DNA of 64,000 nt. Source: Massilia sp. KIM. Its GTDB lineage: Bacteria > Pseudomonadota > Gammaproteobacteria > Burkholderiales > Burkholderiaceae_D. Where the stretch lies: NCBI RefSeq assembly GCF_002007115.1, contig NZ_MVAD01000001.1, positions 2,976,001-3,040,000 of the forward strand. The letters run 5' to 3'. This document shows positions 1 through 7,892 of the stretch, piece after piece (the stretch's first letter is position 1; the number at the start of each line of letters is the position of its first letter). The position numbers were made by a program, and so were the translations under genes. The notes beneath the pieces were generated by a model that saw only the letters and a program-made list of their open reading frames with translations, had not been told where the DNA came from and ran no database searches.

Positions 1-375
1 CTGATGCGCGCCCCGGACCAGTTCAAGGCCGGCGCCGCGCTGCGTCCGGTGACCGACTGGACCAGCTACAACCACGAGTACACCTCGAACATCCTGAACA
101 CGCCGGATCTCGATCCGCAGGCCTACAAGGTGTCGTCGCCGATCGAGTATGCGGAGAACCTGAAGGGCCACCTGCTCATCTCGCACGGCATGATCGACGA
201 TAACGTGTTCTACCAGGACTCGGTGCGCATGGCGCAGCGCTTGATCGAGCTGAAGAAGGATAACTGGGAGCTGGCGAGCTATCCGATGGAAAGGCACGCG
301 TACGTGCAGCCGGAGGCGTGGTTCGATCAGTATCGCCGGATCTACAAGCTGTTCGAGCGCACGCTCAAGCAGTAA
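1..375 (+). CDS. S9 family serine peptidase, C-terminal fragment (5' end outside window)
   Basis: This is the C-terminal end of a prolyl-oligopeptidase/dipeptidyl-peptidase IV type alpha/beta-hydrolase. The frame is open from base 1, so the nucleophile serine lies outside the window. Visible is the segment with the catalytic Asp (SHGMIDDNVFYQDS, about residues 59-72 of the fragment) and the catalytic His (ERHAYVQP, near residue 99), followed by the usual short helical tail ending FERTLKQ. In this family the Asp and His come late, separated by roughly 30 residues, as seen here. The family cleaves peptides, often after proline, usually in the periplasm. Location cannot be judged because the N-terminus is missing. 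It is convergent with the M20 gene, with a repeat-rich gap between them. Confidence 0.85.
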   Translation: MMRAPDQFKAGAALRPVTDWTSYNHEYTSNILNTPDLDPQAYKVSSPIEYAENLKGHLLISHGMIDDNVFYQDSVRMAQRLIELKKDNWELASYPMERHAYVQPEAWFDQYRRIYKLFERTLKQ

Positions 376-404
376 GCGGCGTCACAACCTTAGTCAGCCT
401 AACA

Positions 405-460
405 ACCGTTGTTAGCCTCAAAACCGTTGTTAGCCTCAAAACCGTTGTTAGCCTCAAAAC
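405..460. repeat. 18-bp tandem repeat, three copies plus the start of a fourth
   Basis: The unit ACCGTTGTTAGCCTCAAA begins at 405, 423 and 441, and a partial fourth copy at 459 runs directly into the first dispersed hairpin repeat. The first unit is preceded by CTAACAAC, which is complementary to the GTTGTTAG inside the unit, so that copy can fold. The period is a multiple of three, so one frame reads a repeated VSLKTV peptide, but that frame has no credible start or coding context and I treat it as non-coding. Confidence 0.85.
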
Positions 461-620
461 CGTCGTCCCGGCGCAGGCCGGGACCCAAGTTCCGCTGAGT
501 AGTCGGTAATCTACTCAGGCTCGCCAGCCCTCGCACGTCGTTCCCGCGAAGGCGGGAACCCAAGTTTAGTTGGGTAGCCGTTTACGCAAACTTGGGTCCC
601 GGCCTTCGCCGGGACGACGT
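461..620. repeat. Dispersed hairpin repeat, cluster A (three copies)
   Basis: Copies lie at 461-491 and 536-566 (forward) and 589-620 (inverted). Each has the form CGTC, an 8-nt stem arm, a GNAG loop, the complementary arm, then CCAAGTT. The arms are GTCCCGGC, GTTCCCGC and GTCCCGGC, each with a perfect complement. The same element recurs at 25231-25335, 52582-52678 and 61246-61362. The size, palindromic form and location between the ends of two convergent genes match REP elements spread by RAYT transposases. That origin is inferred, since no RAYT gene is in the window. Confidence 0.9.
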
Positions 621-635
621 TTCAAGGCTAACGAT

Positions 636-1880
636 TTACGCGTGCTGCGGCTGAAGGAAGTCGAGCAGCGTCAAGGCCACCACCTTGGTCGCCCGCCTCA
701 AATCCTCCAGCAACAAGCGCTCATCCGCCTTCTTGGCGTTCGACTCGAGCACCGTGCGCGGCCCCGCCCCGTACAGCACCGCCGGAATCCCCTTCTCCCC
801 ATACAAGCGCGCATCCGCATACAGCGGCGTCCCCTGCGCCACGATCTCTTCGCCGATCACCTCGCGCCCGTGCCGCTGCAGGCTCTGCACCAGCCGCTCC
901 GACCCCGGCAACGGCCGCAGCGCCTGCGACAGCAGCAGGCGCCGGATCTCCAGCCGTATCCCCGGCGCGTCGCGCACCGCGTCCTCGATCAGCGCCCGCA
1001 GCGCCGCCTCGACCGCCACCGGGTCTTCCTCGGGAATCATGCGCCGGTCCATCTTCATGACCACCTTGCCCGGCACGACGTTGGTATTGGTGCCCCCATC
1101 GATACGCCCCACCAGCATGGTCGGCGAATCGATCCCCGGCACCCGGCTCTTGATCTTCTTCAGTTCAGGCAGCTGCCCATAGATCGCGTTCAGGATGCGC
1201 GTGGCCGCCTGCAAGGCATCGACCGCCGTCTCCGGCATCGCCCCGTGCCCCGCCTTGCCGTGCACCGTGATCTCGAGCTGCAGGCAGGCGTTGTGGGCGG
1301 TGACGATGTTGTACGCGAAGCCCGCGGCGATCACGTAGTCCGGCCTGGTCAAGCCCTGCTCCAGCAGCCAGCCCGGCCCCAGCAGCCCGCCGAATTCCTC
1401 GTCGTAGGTGAAATGCAGCTCCAGCGCGCCGCGCAAGGGAATGCCCAGCGCCTCCAGCGCGCGCACCGCGAACACATAGGTCGCGAAGTCGCTCTTGGAC
1501 ACGGCCGCCGCGCGCCCGTACAGGTAGCCGTCCTCCACCACCGCGCCATACGGCGGCTTGGTCCAGCCTTCGCCCGGCGGCACCACGTCGCCGTGCGCAT
1601 TGAGCGCCAGCGTCGGCCCGCCCGCGCCATAGGGCCGGCGCACGATCAGGTTGGTGATGCTCTGCATGCCGTAGTCGCGCACCTGCTGCGCCGGCACCGC
1701 ATGGCGCTCGGCCTGCCAGCCATAGGTCTCCAGCATCGCGGCCACCGCTTCGGCGTGGGGCGCGTTGTCGCCGGGCGGGGTATCGGTCGGAATGCGCACC
1801 ACCTGCTGGAGGAAGCCGACCTCCTCGTCGAAATGCGCGTCGATCCACGCCAGCAGGCGCTGTTGCATTTGTTCGTCCAT
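636..1880 (-). CDS. M20-family metallohydrolase-like protein with altered metal-ligand positions, in the puuD operon
   Basis: At 414 aa this has the ArgE/DapE/carboxypeptidase G2 fold layout: a catalytic domain, a dimerisation insert (around 205-320, with GKAGHG) and the catalytic domain again. His96 in NAHGDVVP and the Glu pair in TYDEEFGG (161-162) match the family. Three other usual ligand positions do not. The Asp of the usual GRGxxD motif is Val127 (GRAAAVSKSD, with an Asp four residues later). The GEP-type Glu near 188 is Phe (AAGFAYN). The C-terminal His appears to be Ser/Asn (VLESNAKKADER). Its ATG is directly abutted by the puuD stop, so the two are co-transcribed and probably translationally coupled. 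The location suggests a ureido or amide hydrolase step in urate breakdown, but the reaction is unknown. It could be a variant-metal or inactive member. The family call is firm and the function open. Confidence 0.8.
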   Translation of the reverse strand: MDEQMQQRLLAWIDAHFDEEVGFLQQVVRIPTDTPPGDNAPHAEAVAAMLETYGWQAERHAVPAQQVRDYGMQSITNLIVRRPYGAGGPTLALNAHGDVVPPGEGWTKPPYGAVVEDGYLYGRAAAVSKSDFATYVFAVRALEALGIPLRGALELHFTYDEEFGGLLGPGWLLEQGLTRPDYVIAAGFAYNIVTAHNACLQLEITVHGKAGHGAMPETAVDALQAATRILNAIYGQLPELKKIKSRVPGIDSPTMLVGRIDGGTNTNVVPGKVVMKMDRRMIPEEDPVAVEAALRALIEDAVRDAPGIRLEIRRLLLSQALRPLPGSERLVQSLQRHGREVIGEEIVAQGTPLYADARLYGEKGIPAVLYGAGPRTVLESNAKKADERLLLEDLRRATKVVALTLLDFLQPQHA

Positions 1881-3116
1881 TTACTGTTTTCCTGTCTTGG
1901 CGCCGGCCTCGAACCATGCGCCGATCTGGGCGCGCTCGGCGTCGGTCATGTTGGTGAGGTTCGCCAGCGGCATGGCGTGGGTCTGCACCGTCTGCTGGTA
2001 GATGCGGGCCGCGTTCTGGCTCACGAGTTCGGGCGTGTGCAGCATGACGCCAGCCGGTGCGCTGGCGAAGCCGGGCTGGGTCGGCTGCTGGGCATGGCAG
2101 GCCACGCAGCGCTGCTCGACGATGCTTCGCACGGCGGCGAATTGGGCGCCCGCGTCCACGCCGGCCTGCGCCGGCGCCGCGTTGGGTGGCGGGGGCGCGA
2201 TCACGACGGCCAGTCCCAGGAGCAGCGCGAGGCCCATGGCCGGATACTTCCATTCGATCCGGCCCTTGTGGCGCAGGTTGAAGAAATGCCGGATCAGCAC
2301 CCCGGCCAGCATGATCACCGCCAGCACAGCCCAGGCATGCGGGTGACGATAGGTCATGGCGTAGTGGTTGCTGATCATGATGAACAGCACCGGCAAGGTG
2401 AAGTAGTTGTTGTGGACGCTGCGCTGCTTGGCCTTGATGCCGTAGGCGGGGTCGGGCTTCTGCCCGGCCAGCATCGCATTCACCATCTTGCGCTGACCGG
2501 GAATGATCACCATCGCCACGTTGGCCACCATCATGGTGCCGATCATCGCCCCCACGTGCAGGTAGGCCGCGCGTCCGCTCAGCAGATGGGTGAGCACCCA
2601 GCTCGACGCCACCAGGAAGACGAAGACCACCGCGCCGAAGGCCAGGTCGTGCTTGCCCAGCGGCGAGCGGCACAGCAGGTCGTAGACCAACCAGCCCACC
2701 ACCAGGCTGCCCAGGCCGATGCCGACCGCCTGCCAGCTGGAGAGATCGGCCACGCTGCGGTCCACCATCATGGCCTGGGCATTGAAGTAATAGACGATGA
2801 AGAGCAGCGCGAAGCCCGACAGCCAGGTCGAATAGGCTTCCCATTTGAACCAGTGCAGCTCCTTGGGCAGTTCGCTTGGTGCCACCAGGTACTTCTGCGG
2901 GTTGTAGAAGCCGCCGCCGTGCACCGCCCACAGTTCGCCCGACACGCCCTTCCTGGCCAGCTCGGAGCCGGGCGCCGGCGGGCGGATGGTGTTGTCGAGC
3001 CAGACGAAATAGAAGGAAGCGCCGATCCAGGCGATGCCCGTGATGATGTGCAGCCAGCGCACCAGCAGGTTGAGCCATTCAAGGCCGTAGGGAGCGAGAT
3101 AGCCGAGCACGTCCAT
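1881..3116 (-). CDS. puuD: Urate hydroxylase PuuD (membrane urate oxidase with C-terminal cytochrome c)
   Basis: This 411-aa membrane protein oxidises urate to 5-hydroxyisourate, passing electrons to a fused cytochrome c. The first ~300 residues hold about eight hydrophobic helices, starting with MDVLGYLAPYGLEWLNLLV and an early His in the RWLHIITGIAWIG helix. The C-terminal ~85 residues carry one CxxCH haem site (QRCVACHAQQ) and a plausible Met ligand in HAMPLANLTN. The frame stays open far upstream, but ATG at 3116 gives the known N-terminus and places the start just inside the divergent promoter region shared with the LysR gene at 3222. The downstream M20 gene begins at the next base after the stop. 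Family assignment is confident. Regulation by the adjacent LysR protein is inferred from position. Confidence 0.93.
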   Translation of the reverse strand: MDVLGYLAPYGLEWLNLLVRWLHIITGIAWIGASFYFVWLDNTIRPPAPGSELARKGVSGELWAVHGGGFYNPQKYLVAPSELPKELHWFKWEAYSTWLSGFALLFIVYYFNAQAMMVDRSVADLSSWQAVGIGLGSLVVGWLVYDLLCRSPLGKHDLAFGAVVFVFLVASSWVLTHLLSGRAAYLHVGAMIGTMMVANVAMVIIPGQRKMVNAMLAGQKPDPAYGIKAKQRSVHNNYFTLPVLFIMISNHYAMTYRHPHAWAVLAVIMLAGVLIRHFFNLRHKGRIEWKYPAMGLALLLGLAVVIAPPPPNAAPAQAGVDAGAQFAAVRSIVEQRCVACHAQQPTQPGFASAPAGVMLHTPELVSQNAARIYQQTVQTHAMPLANLTNMTDAERAQIGAWFEAGAKTGKQ

Positions 3117-3183
3117 TGAGCTTCCTGAAAAGGGAATGCGTCGAAGATAAACCGATTTCAATTTGTACAACATGAAAACTAGC

Positions 3184-3212
3184 GTATATTCAACATATCT
3201 GTATTGATATAC
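3184..3212. promoter_or_regulatory. Candidate LysR operator between puuD and its divergent regulator
   Basis: The 105-bp divergent gap holds an AT-rich inverted repeat: GTATAT at 3184-3189 and ATATAC at 3207-3212, with CAA/TTG extending the arms allowing one bulged base. A separate perfect TTGTACAA lies at 3163-3170. LysR regulators commonly bind interrupted dyads in such gaps, which makes this the likely site. Binding is not shown. Confidence 0.45.
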
Positions 3213-3221
3213 GCAACGACG

Positions 3222-4160
3222 ATGGCCAGCCTGCCCCAGCATCTCGACCTGCACCTGATCCGCATCCTGTATCTCTTGCTTGTGGAAAAGAACGTGTCGC
3301 GTGTCGCGCTCAAGCTGAACCAGCCCCAGCCTTCGATCTCGGCCTCGCTGCGCAAGCTGCGCGAACTGACCGGCGACCCGCTGCTGGTGCGCGGCGCGCG
3401 CGGGATGGTGCCGACCCAGCACGGCGAAAGCCTGCTGAAACCCGCCAAGCGCATCCTCGACGAGGCCGAGAGCCTGTTCATCAAGAAGTCGCCCTTCGTG
3501 CCCGAAGAGGCGGCGCGCACCTTCCACATCGCCGCGCCGGACTACCTTGACACCCAGTTCCTGCCCAACGTGGTGGCCGCCCTGCGCCGCGGCTCGCCCA
3601 ACAGCAAGGTCGTGATCCACAGCCTGGGGCCGGGCCTGGACTACCTGCGCATGCTGTCCGACGGCGAGATGGACCTGGTGATCGCCAACTGGGACGAGCC
3701 GCCGGCCCACCTCCACATCTCCAAGCTGTTCGAGGACCCGATCATCTGCACCATGCGCGCGGACAGCCCCTATGCGCGGCGCACCGCGAGCGACGCCATG
3801 ACGGTCGAGGACTATCTCAGCCTGCCCCACGTCGCGCCTTCGCAGATGCTGCCCGGCTACCACGGCGTGATCGACGCTTTCCTCGAGCGCCAGGGCATGC
3901 AGCGCAAGGTGGCGGTGGAGTCGCCCTACTTCGGCGTGATCCCCTACATGCTGACCCAGACCGACCTGGTGCTGACCACCGGCCGCCAGTTCATCCGCTT
4001 CTACGAAAAGACCCTGCCGCTGAAAAGCTTCGCGGTGCCGGTCAAGTTCCCGCCGATGCGCTTCTACCAGCTGTGGCACCAGCGGGTGCACCTGTCGACC
4101 GAGCACAAATGGCTGCGCGACCAGGTGAGCGCCGCCGCGCGCGCGCTGGCGACCGGCTAG
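3222..4160 (+). CDS. LysR-family transcriptional regulator, probable regulator of puuD
   Basis: The 312-aa protein has an N-terminal winged helix-turn-helix (about residues 12-70, with NVSRVALKLNQPQPSISASL as the recognition region) and a periplasmic-binding-like effector domain from about 90. ATG at 3222 was preferred to an in-frame TTG 18 nt upstream because it gives the normal short leader before the HTH. It is divergent from puuD with a 105-bp gap containing an interrupted dyad, the usual layout for a LysR gene controlling its neighbour. The effector may be urate or a purine, but the sequence does not show this. Confidence 0.88.
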   Translation: MASLPQHLDLHLIRILYLLLVEKNVSRVALKLNQPQPSISASLRKLRELTGDPLLVRGARGMVPTQHGESLLKPAKRILDEAESLFIKKSPFVPEEAARTFHIAAPDYLDTQFLPNVVAALRRGSPNSKVVIHSLGPGLDYLRMLSDGEMDLVIANWDEPPAHLHISKLFEDPIICTMRADSPYARRTASDAMTVEDYLSLPHVAPSQMLPGYHGVIDAFLERQGMQRKVAVESPYFGVIPYMLTQTDLVLTTGRQFIRFYEKTLPLKSFAVPVKFPPMRFYQLWHQRVHLSTEHKWLRDQVSAAARALATG

Positions 4161-4263
4161 CGCCCAGCTGTATATGCGGGCGCGCAGGACGCGCATGTGG
4201 CGCGGCATATGAAGCACCAGGCTTGACGGAGCTATCATCGAAGGCTGACAAGGACGGATTGCC

Positions 4264-6009
4264 ATGACCTCTCTCGACCACCTCAACGCCTGCGCTACGC
4301 CGGATTTCGTCGCCGCCCTGGGCGGCATCTACGAGCACTCGCCCTGGATCGCCCAACGGGCCGCCGCAGAGCGGCCCTTCGCCAGCCTGGCCGCGCTCAA
4401 GCTGGCCTTGCAGCGCGTGGTCGACGCGGCGAGCGAAGACGAACGCCTCGCCCTGCTGCGCGCCCACCCCGAGCTGGCCGGCAAGGCGGCGATCGCGGGC
4501 GAACTGACGGCCGAGTCGACCAGCGAACAGGCCAGCTCGGGCCTGAACCGCTGCTCGCCCGAGGAATACGCCACTCTCCAGGACCTGAACGCCCGCTACA
4601 ACGAGAAGTTCGGCTTTCCCTTCATCCTGGCCGTCAAGGGACCGACCGGGCGCGGCCTGCCGCGCCAGGCGGTGATCGACACCTTCGCCCGGCGCCTCAA
4701 GAACGGGCGCGCCGCCGAGATAGCCGAGTGCCTGCGCCAGGTGCACCGCATCGCCGAAATCCGCCTGAACGAACTGTTCAAGGTGGCGCCGGTTTTCGGG
4801 CCGCAGGTGATGGAATGGGCCGAGCGGCTGGGCGAGATCAGCGACAGCGACACCGATCTCACCTGCGCCTACATGACGCCGGCGCATCAGCTGACCGCCG
4901 CCATGCTGGCCAACTGGATGCGCGAGGCCGGCATGGAGGTCCACATCGACGCGGTCGGCAACGTGGTCGGGCGCTACGCGGCCGCCCGCCCGGGCGCGCC
5001 GGTCCTGCTCACCGGCTCGCACTACGACACCGTGCGCAATGGCGGCAAATACGACGGCCGCCTCGGCATCCTGCTGCCGTTGGCCATCGTGGGTCACCTG
5101 CACGCACGCGGCGAGCGCCTGCCCTTCGACCTCGAAGTGATCGGCTTCGCCGAAGAGGAAGGCGTGCGCTTTCGCAGCACCTTCCTCGGCAGCAGCGCGC
5201 TCACCGGCAGCTTCGACCCCGCCCTGCTGGAACAGCAGGACGCGGAGGGCATCAGCATGCGCCAGGCGCTTGAAGCGGCCGGGCACGACCCGGCCGCCAT
5301 TCCCGCCATCGCCCGCGATCCGGCCACGCTGCTGGGCTTCGTCGAAGTCCACATCGAGCAGGGCCCGGTGCTGCTCGAACGCGGCCTGCCGCTGGGCGTG
5401 GTGACGGCGATCGCCGGCAGTTCGCGCTACCTGGTGGAGCTGGACGGCGTCGCCAGCCATGCCGGCACCACGCCCATGCACATGCGGCGCGACGCCGCGG
5501 CGGCGGCGGCCGAGATCGTGCTGCTGGTCGAACAACGCTGCCGCGGGCGCGGCGCGCTGGTCGGCACCGTAGGCCAACTGGAGGTGCCGGCCGGCTCGGT
5601 GAACGTGGTGCCGGGCGCCTGCCGCCTGTCGCTCGACATCCGCGCGGCCGACGACGCCACCCGGCTGGCGGCGGTGGACGACATCTTGGCCGGCATCCAG
5701 GCCATCTGCGCGAGGCGCGGCATCGAGGAAAGGCTGTGGAAGCTGGTCGAGGCCGAAGCCGTGCCTTGCGCGCCGCGCCTGATGGACATGCTCGGCGCGG
5801 CCGTGGAACGCGCCGGCCTGCCGCGCTACGACCTGCTGTCGGGCGCCGGCCACGACGCCATGCGCATGGCCGCCATCACCGAGGTGGCGATGCTGTTCAC
5901 GCGCTGCGGCAACGGCGGAATCAGTCATAATCCCCTGGAGACGATGACGGCGGACGACGCCGAGATCGCCGGACAGGTGCTGCTCGATTTCCTGCGCAGC
6001 TACGCCTGA
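4264..6009 (+). CDS. Fused OHCU decarboxylase (UraD) and allantoate amidohydrolase (AllC)
   Basis: A 581-aa two-domain enzyme. Residues 1 to about 165 are 2-oxo-4-hydroxy-4-carboxy-5-ureidoimidazoline decarboxylase, with the catalytic His68 (AHPELAGK), Glu88 (TSEQASSGL) and the KFGFPFILAVKG signature. This domain makes S-allantoin. From about 172 to the end is an M20 amidohydrolase of the allantoate type, with metal-site motifs TGSHYDTV, GGKYDGRLG, AEEEGVRF, HIEQGP and a late GAGHDAM...SHNPLE. This domain removes ammonia and CO2 from allantoate. Allantoinase, which would act between the two activities, is not in the window. ATG at 4264 follows a plausible AAGGA ribosome site. The gene lies downstream of the LysR gene in the same direction. 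Confidence 0.92.
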   Translation: MTSLDHLNACATPDFVAALGGIYEHSPWIAQRAAAERPFASLAALKLALQRVVDAASEDERLALLRAHPELAGKAAIAGELTAESTSEQASSGLNRCSPEEYATLQDLNARYNEKFGFPFILAVKGPTGRGLPRQAVIDTFARRLKNGRAAEIAECLRQVHRIAEIRLNELFKVAPVFGPQVMEWAERLGEISDSDTDLTCAYMTPAHQLTAAMLANWMREAGMEVHIDAVGNVVGRYAAARPGAPVLLTGSHYDTVRNGGKYDGRLGILLPLAIVGHLHARGERLPFDLEVIGFAEEEGVRFRSTFLGSSALTGSFDPALLEQQDAEGISMRQALEAAGHDPAAIPAIARDPATLLGFVEVHIEQGPVLLERGLPLGVVTAIAGSSRYLVELDGVASHAGTTPMHMRRDAAAAAAEIVLLVEQRCRGRGALVGTVGQLEVPAGSVNVVPGACRLSLDIRAADDATRLAAVDDILAGIQAICARRGIEERLWKLVEAEAVPCAPRLMDMLGAAVERAGLPRYDLLSGAGHDAMRMAAITEVAMLFTRCGNGGISHNPLETMTADDAEIAGQVLLDFLRSYA

Positions 6010-6041
6010 CTCGTCCACGATCACGACAGACAGGAGACCCG

Positions 6042-6470
6042 ATGAGCTACGATCAGAACAATCCTTTCGCCCGTATCCTGCGCGGCGAACTGCCCTGCGT
6101 GAAGGTGTACGAAGACGCGCACACCCTGGCGATGATGGACATCATGCCCCAGGCCGAAGGCCACGTGCTGGTGCTGCCGAAGCAGGCGGCCGCGGAGCTG
6201 CTGGCGCTGTCCGAAGAAAGCGCGGCGGCCTGCATGCGCACCGTGAAACTGGTCGCGCAGGCCGTCAAGACCGCCCTTGAGCCGCCGGGCATCATGATCG
6301 CCCAGTTCAACGGCCCGGCCGCCGGCCAGACGGTGCCGCACGTGCACTTCCACATCGTGCCGCGCCAGGAGGCGGCGCCGCTGCGGCCGCACGCCGCCGT
6401 CCCGGCCGATACCGAGCATCTGAAAGCGCTGGCCGGGCGGATCATCGCCGCCCTGCCCAGCGCCGGCTGA
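6042..6470 (+). CDS. HIT-family nucleotide-binding protein
   Basis: A 142-aa histidine-triad protein with the signature HVHFHIVPR (about residues 104-112), where the middle His is the nucleophile for nucleotide hydrolysis or transfer in the family. The start MSYDQNNPFARILRGELPC is typical of the HIT branch that hydrolyses purine nucleoside phosphoramidates or dinucleotides. A good ribosome site (CAGGAG, 6031-6036) precedes ATG 6042. It follows uraD-allC by 32 bp in the same direction, so it may be co-transcribed. The exact substrate cannot be told from sequence. Confidence 0.9.
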   Translation: MSYDQNNPFARILRGELPCVKVYEDAHTLAMMDIMPQAEGHVLVLPKQAAAELLALSEESAAACMRTVKLVAQAVKTALEPPGIMIAQFNGPAAGQTVPHVHFHIVPRQEAAPLRPHAAVPADTEHLKALAGRIIAALPSAG

Positions 6471-6471
6471 G

Positions 6472-7083
6472 GTGGACCCGGCCTCGCTTCCTTCCACGGC
6501 GGCCGCTTACGACCTGCTGGCCGAACGCTGGCTGGACGGGCAGCTGCCAGCCGATTACGGTTTGCCGCAACACGCCCGCGCGCTCGCCTTTCTCGCCGAG
6601 CACGCAGGTTGGGCCCTGCACGTGGGTTGCGGTTGCAGCACGCGTTTCAACGCCCTGCTGCGCGCGGCCGGCCTGCAGATCGAAGGCATCGACGTCTCGG
6701 CGCGCATGATCGCGCTGGCCCGGGCCGCCGATCCGGCGATGCTGCTGCACCATGCGGATGCCTGCACCTGGGAGCCGCCGCGCCGCTACCGCTTCATCTC
6801 CGCCTGGGACAGCCTCTGGCACGTCCCGCTCGGGCGGCAGCGGGACGTGATGTTCAAGCTCATGGGCGCGCTGGAGCCGGGCGGCGTCTTCATCTTCTCC
6901 ACCGGCGGCACCGACGCGCCGGCGGAACACGTCGATAGCGCGATGGGGCCCGAGCTCTACTACGCGACGCCCGGCGTTCCCGCGCTGTTGGCGCTGGTCC
7001 AGGAGGGCGGCTGCATCTGCCGCCATCTCGAATTCGACCAGCACCCGGAACGGCACCTGTACCTGGTCGTCCAGCGCGCCTAG
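6472..7083 (+). CDS. Class I SAM-dependent methyltransferase
   Basis: The 203-aa protein has a Rossmann-type SAM site: motif I LHVGCGCSTRFNALL (about residues 48-62), the acidic residue ending strand 2 in IEGIDVSARM, and a motif IV-like region FISAWDSLWHVP. It starts with GTG at 6472, one base after the HIT stop codon, which indicates translational coupling. The Cys residues in motif I (GCGCST) are less usual than the common GxGxG. The methyl acceptor is unknown. Confidence 0.8.
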   Translation: MDPASLPSTAAAYDLLAERWLDGQLPADYGLPQHARALAFLAEHAGWALHVGCGCSTRFNALLRAAGLQIEGIDVSARMIALARAADPAMLLHHADACTWEPPRRYRFISAWDSLWHVPLGRQRDVMFKLMGALEPGGVFIFSTGGTDAPAEHVDSAMGPELYYATPGVPALLALVQEGGCICRHLEFDQHPERHLYLVVQRA

Positions 7084-7089
7084 GCTGGA

Positions 7090-7797
7090 TCAGCGCAGGT
7101 CGCCGGTCTCGAAGTAGACGGTGCCGACCACCGGGGCGAGCCGGCGCAAGGCGGCTTCCGGGTTCGCCATGCCGTCCTTGGCGACCGTCAGCGGCGCCGG
7201 CGCCGGGCCGGCCAGTTTGAGGATGTGATCGTAGTCGGGCCGGCTGTCCAGCCGCTTCACCAGATACTTCCCGACCGGCAGATAGTGCGCTTGCGCGCGG
7301 GCGCGCACGCTGGGGTCGAGGCGCTCGAACAGCAGGACCTTCTCGACCACGAAGCCGGCCTGCGCGATTTCCTCCTTGCCGTCGCGCTCGAAGTGCCCGC
7401 TGAATACCTTGGCCTGGAAGGCGCGGACGGGATTCGGTGCGCCCGGGCCGAGACGCGACAGTTCGAAGCGCTCGGGATCGATGGTCCACAGCGCGGTCGT
7501 GCCCTGCATGCGCTCGCGCAGGGTCCGGTCGAGCTTCGGATCGCTCAGGCGCACCTGGAGCACCATCTGGTGATCGTGCGGCGCGCGGAACATCGGCAGG
7601 TGCGAGGCGTACAGGCCGTCGCGGTCGCCGAACAGGGCCATGCCGTGGCTGCCATAGGTGGCGTCATGCTTGGCCTGTTGGGCGGCCCCGTGCGCAGCGT
7701 CGTGCCCGGGGTGGTGCGCGACGTGCTGCGCGAGCGCGGGAGCGGCGACGAAGCAGGCCAACATCAGCCAGCGTTGCAGAAAACGGATTGCTTTCAT
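7090..7797 (-). CDS. Exported hypothetical protein with His-rich N-terminus
   Basis: This 235-aa protein has a clear Sec signal peptide (MKAIRFLQRW, a hydrophobic core, cleavage after ALA-Q) followed by a His-rich stretch containing HVAHHPGHDAAHG. A longer frame continues upstream, but ATG 7797 gives the signal peptide directly. The mature part has GMALFGDRDGLYASHLPMF and a long beta-rich region without a catalytic motif that I recognise. The His clusters could bind metal. It is divergent from the LysR gene at 7893, which could regulate it. Function is not recognised. Confidence 0.7.
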   Translation of the reverse strand: MKAIRFLQRWLMLACFVAAPALAQHVAHHPGHDAAHGAAQQAKHDATYGSHGMALFGDRDGLYASHLPMFRAPHDHQMVLQVRLSDPKLDRTLRERMQGTTALWTIDPERFELSRLGPGAPNPVRAFQAKVFSGHFERDGKEEIAQAGFVVEKVLLFERLDPSVRARAQAHYLPVGKYLVKRLDSRPDYDHILKLAGPAPAPLTVAKDGMANPEAALRRLAPVVGTVYFETGDLR

Positions 7798-7892
7798 GGT
7801 GCTTGTTCCGAAGTCGATAGTCGGGCATAGTAAGCGCATTTTCGTTTCCATCAAAGCAACTAATATTCACCGATCGTGTCCAACGAGGAAAC

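Noticed and set aside
318-509. Small open frame encoding a VSLKTV repeat peptide
   Set aside because: It arises from an 18-bp non-coding tandem repeat merging into hairpin repeats, with no ribosome site and overlap with the S9 peptidase gene.
461-620. Possible CRISPR array (three similar repeats)
   Set aside because: Repeats are in mixed orientation, unevenly spaced, individually palindromic and recur elsewhere in the window. No cas gene is present.
570-3119. Very long open frame (about 850 codons) on the plus strand opposite the M20 and puuD genes
   Set aside because: Arg/His/Gln-rich translation without any domain, typical of the antisense frame of GC-rich genes. The minus-strand genes have clear families.
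3117-4328. 404-residue N-terminal extension of PuuD in an uninterrupted frame
   Set aside because: The extension is antisense to the LysR gene, has no family match, and PuuD proteins begin at the ATG at 3116.
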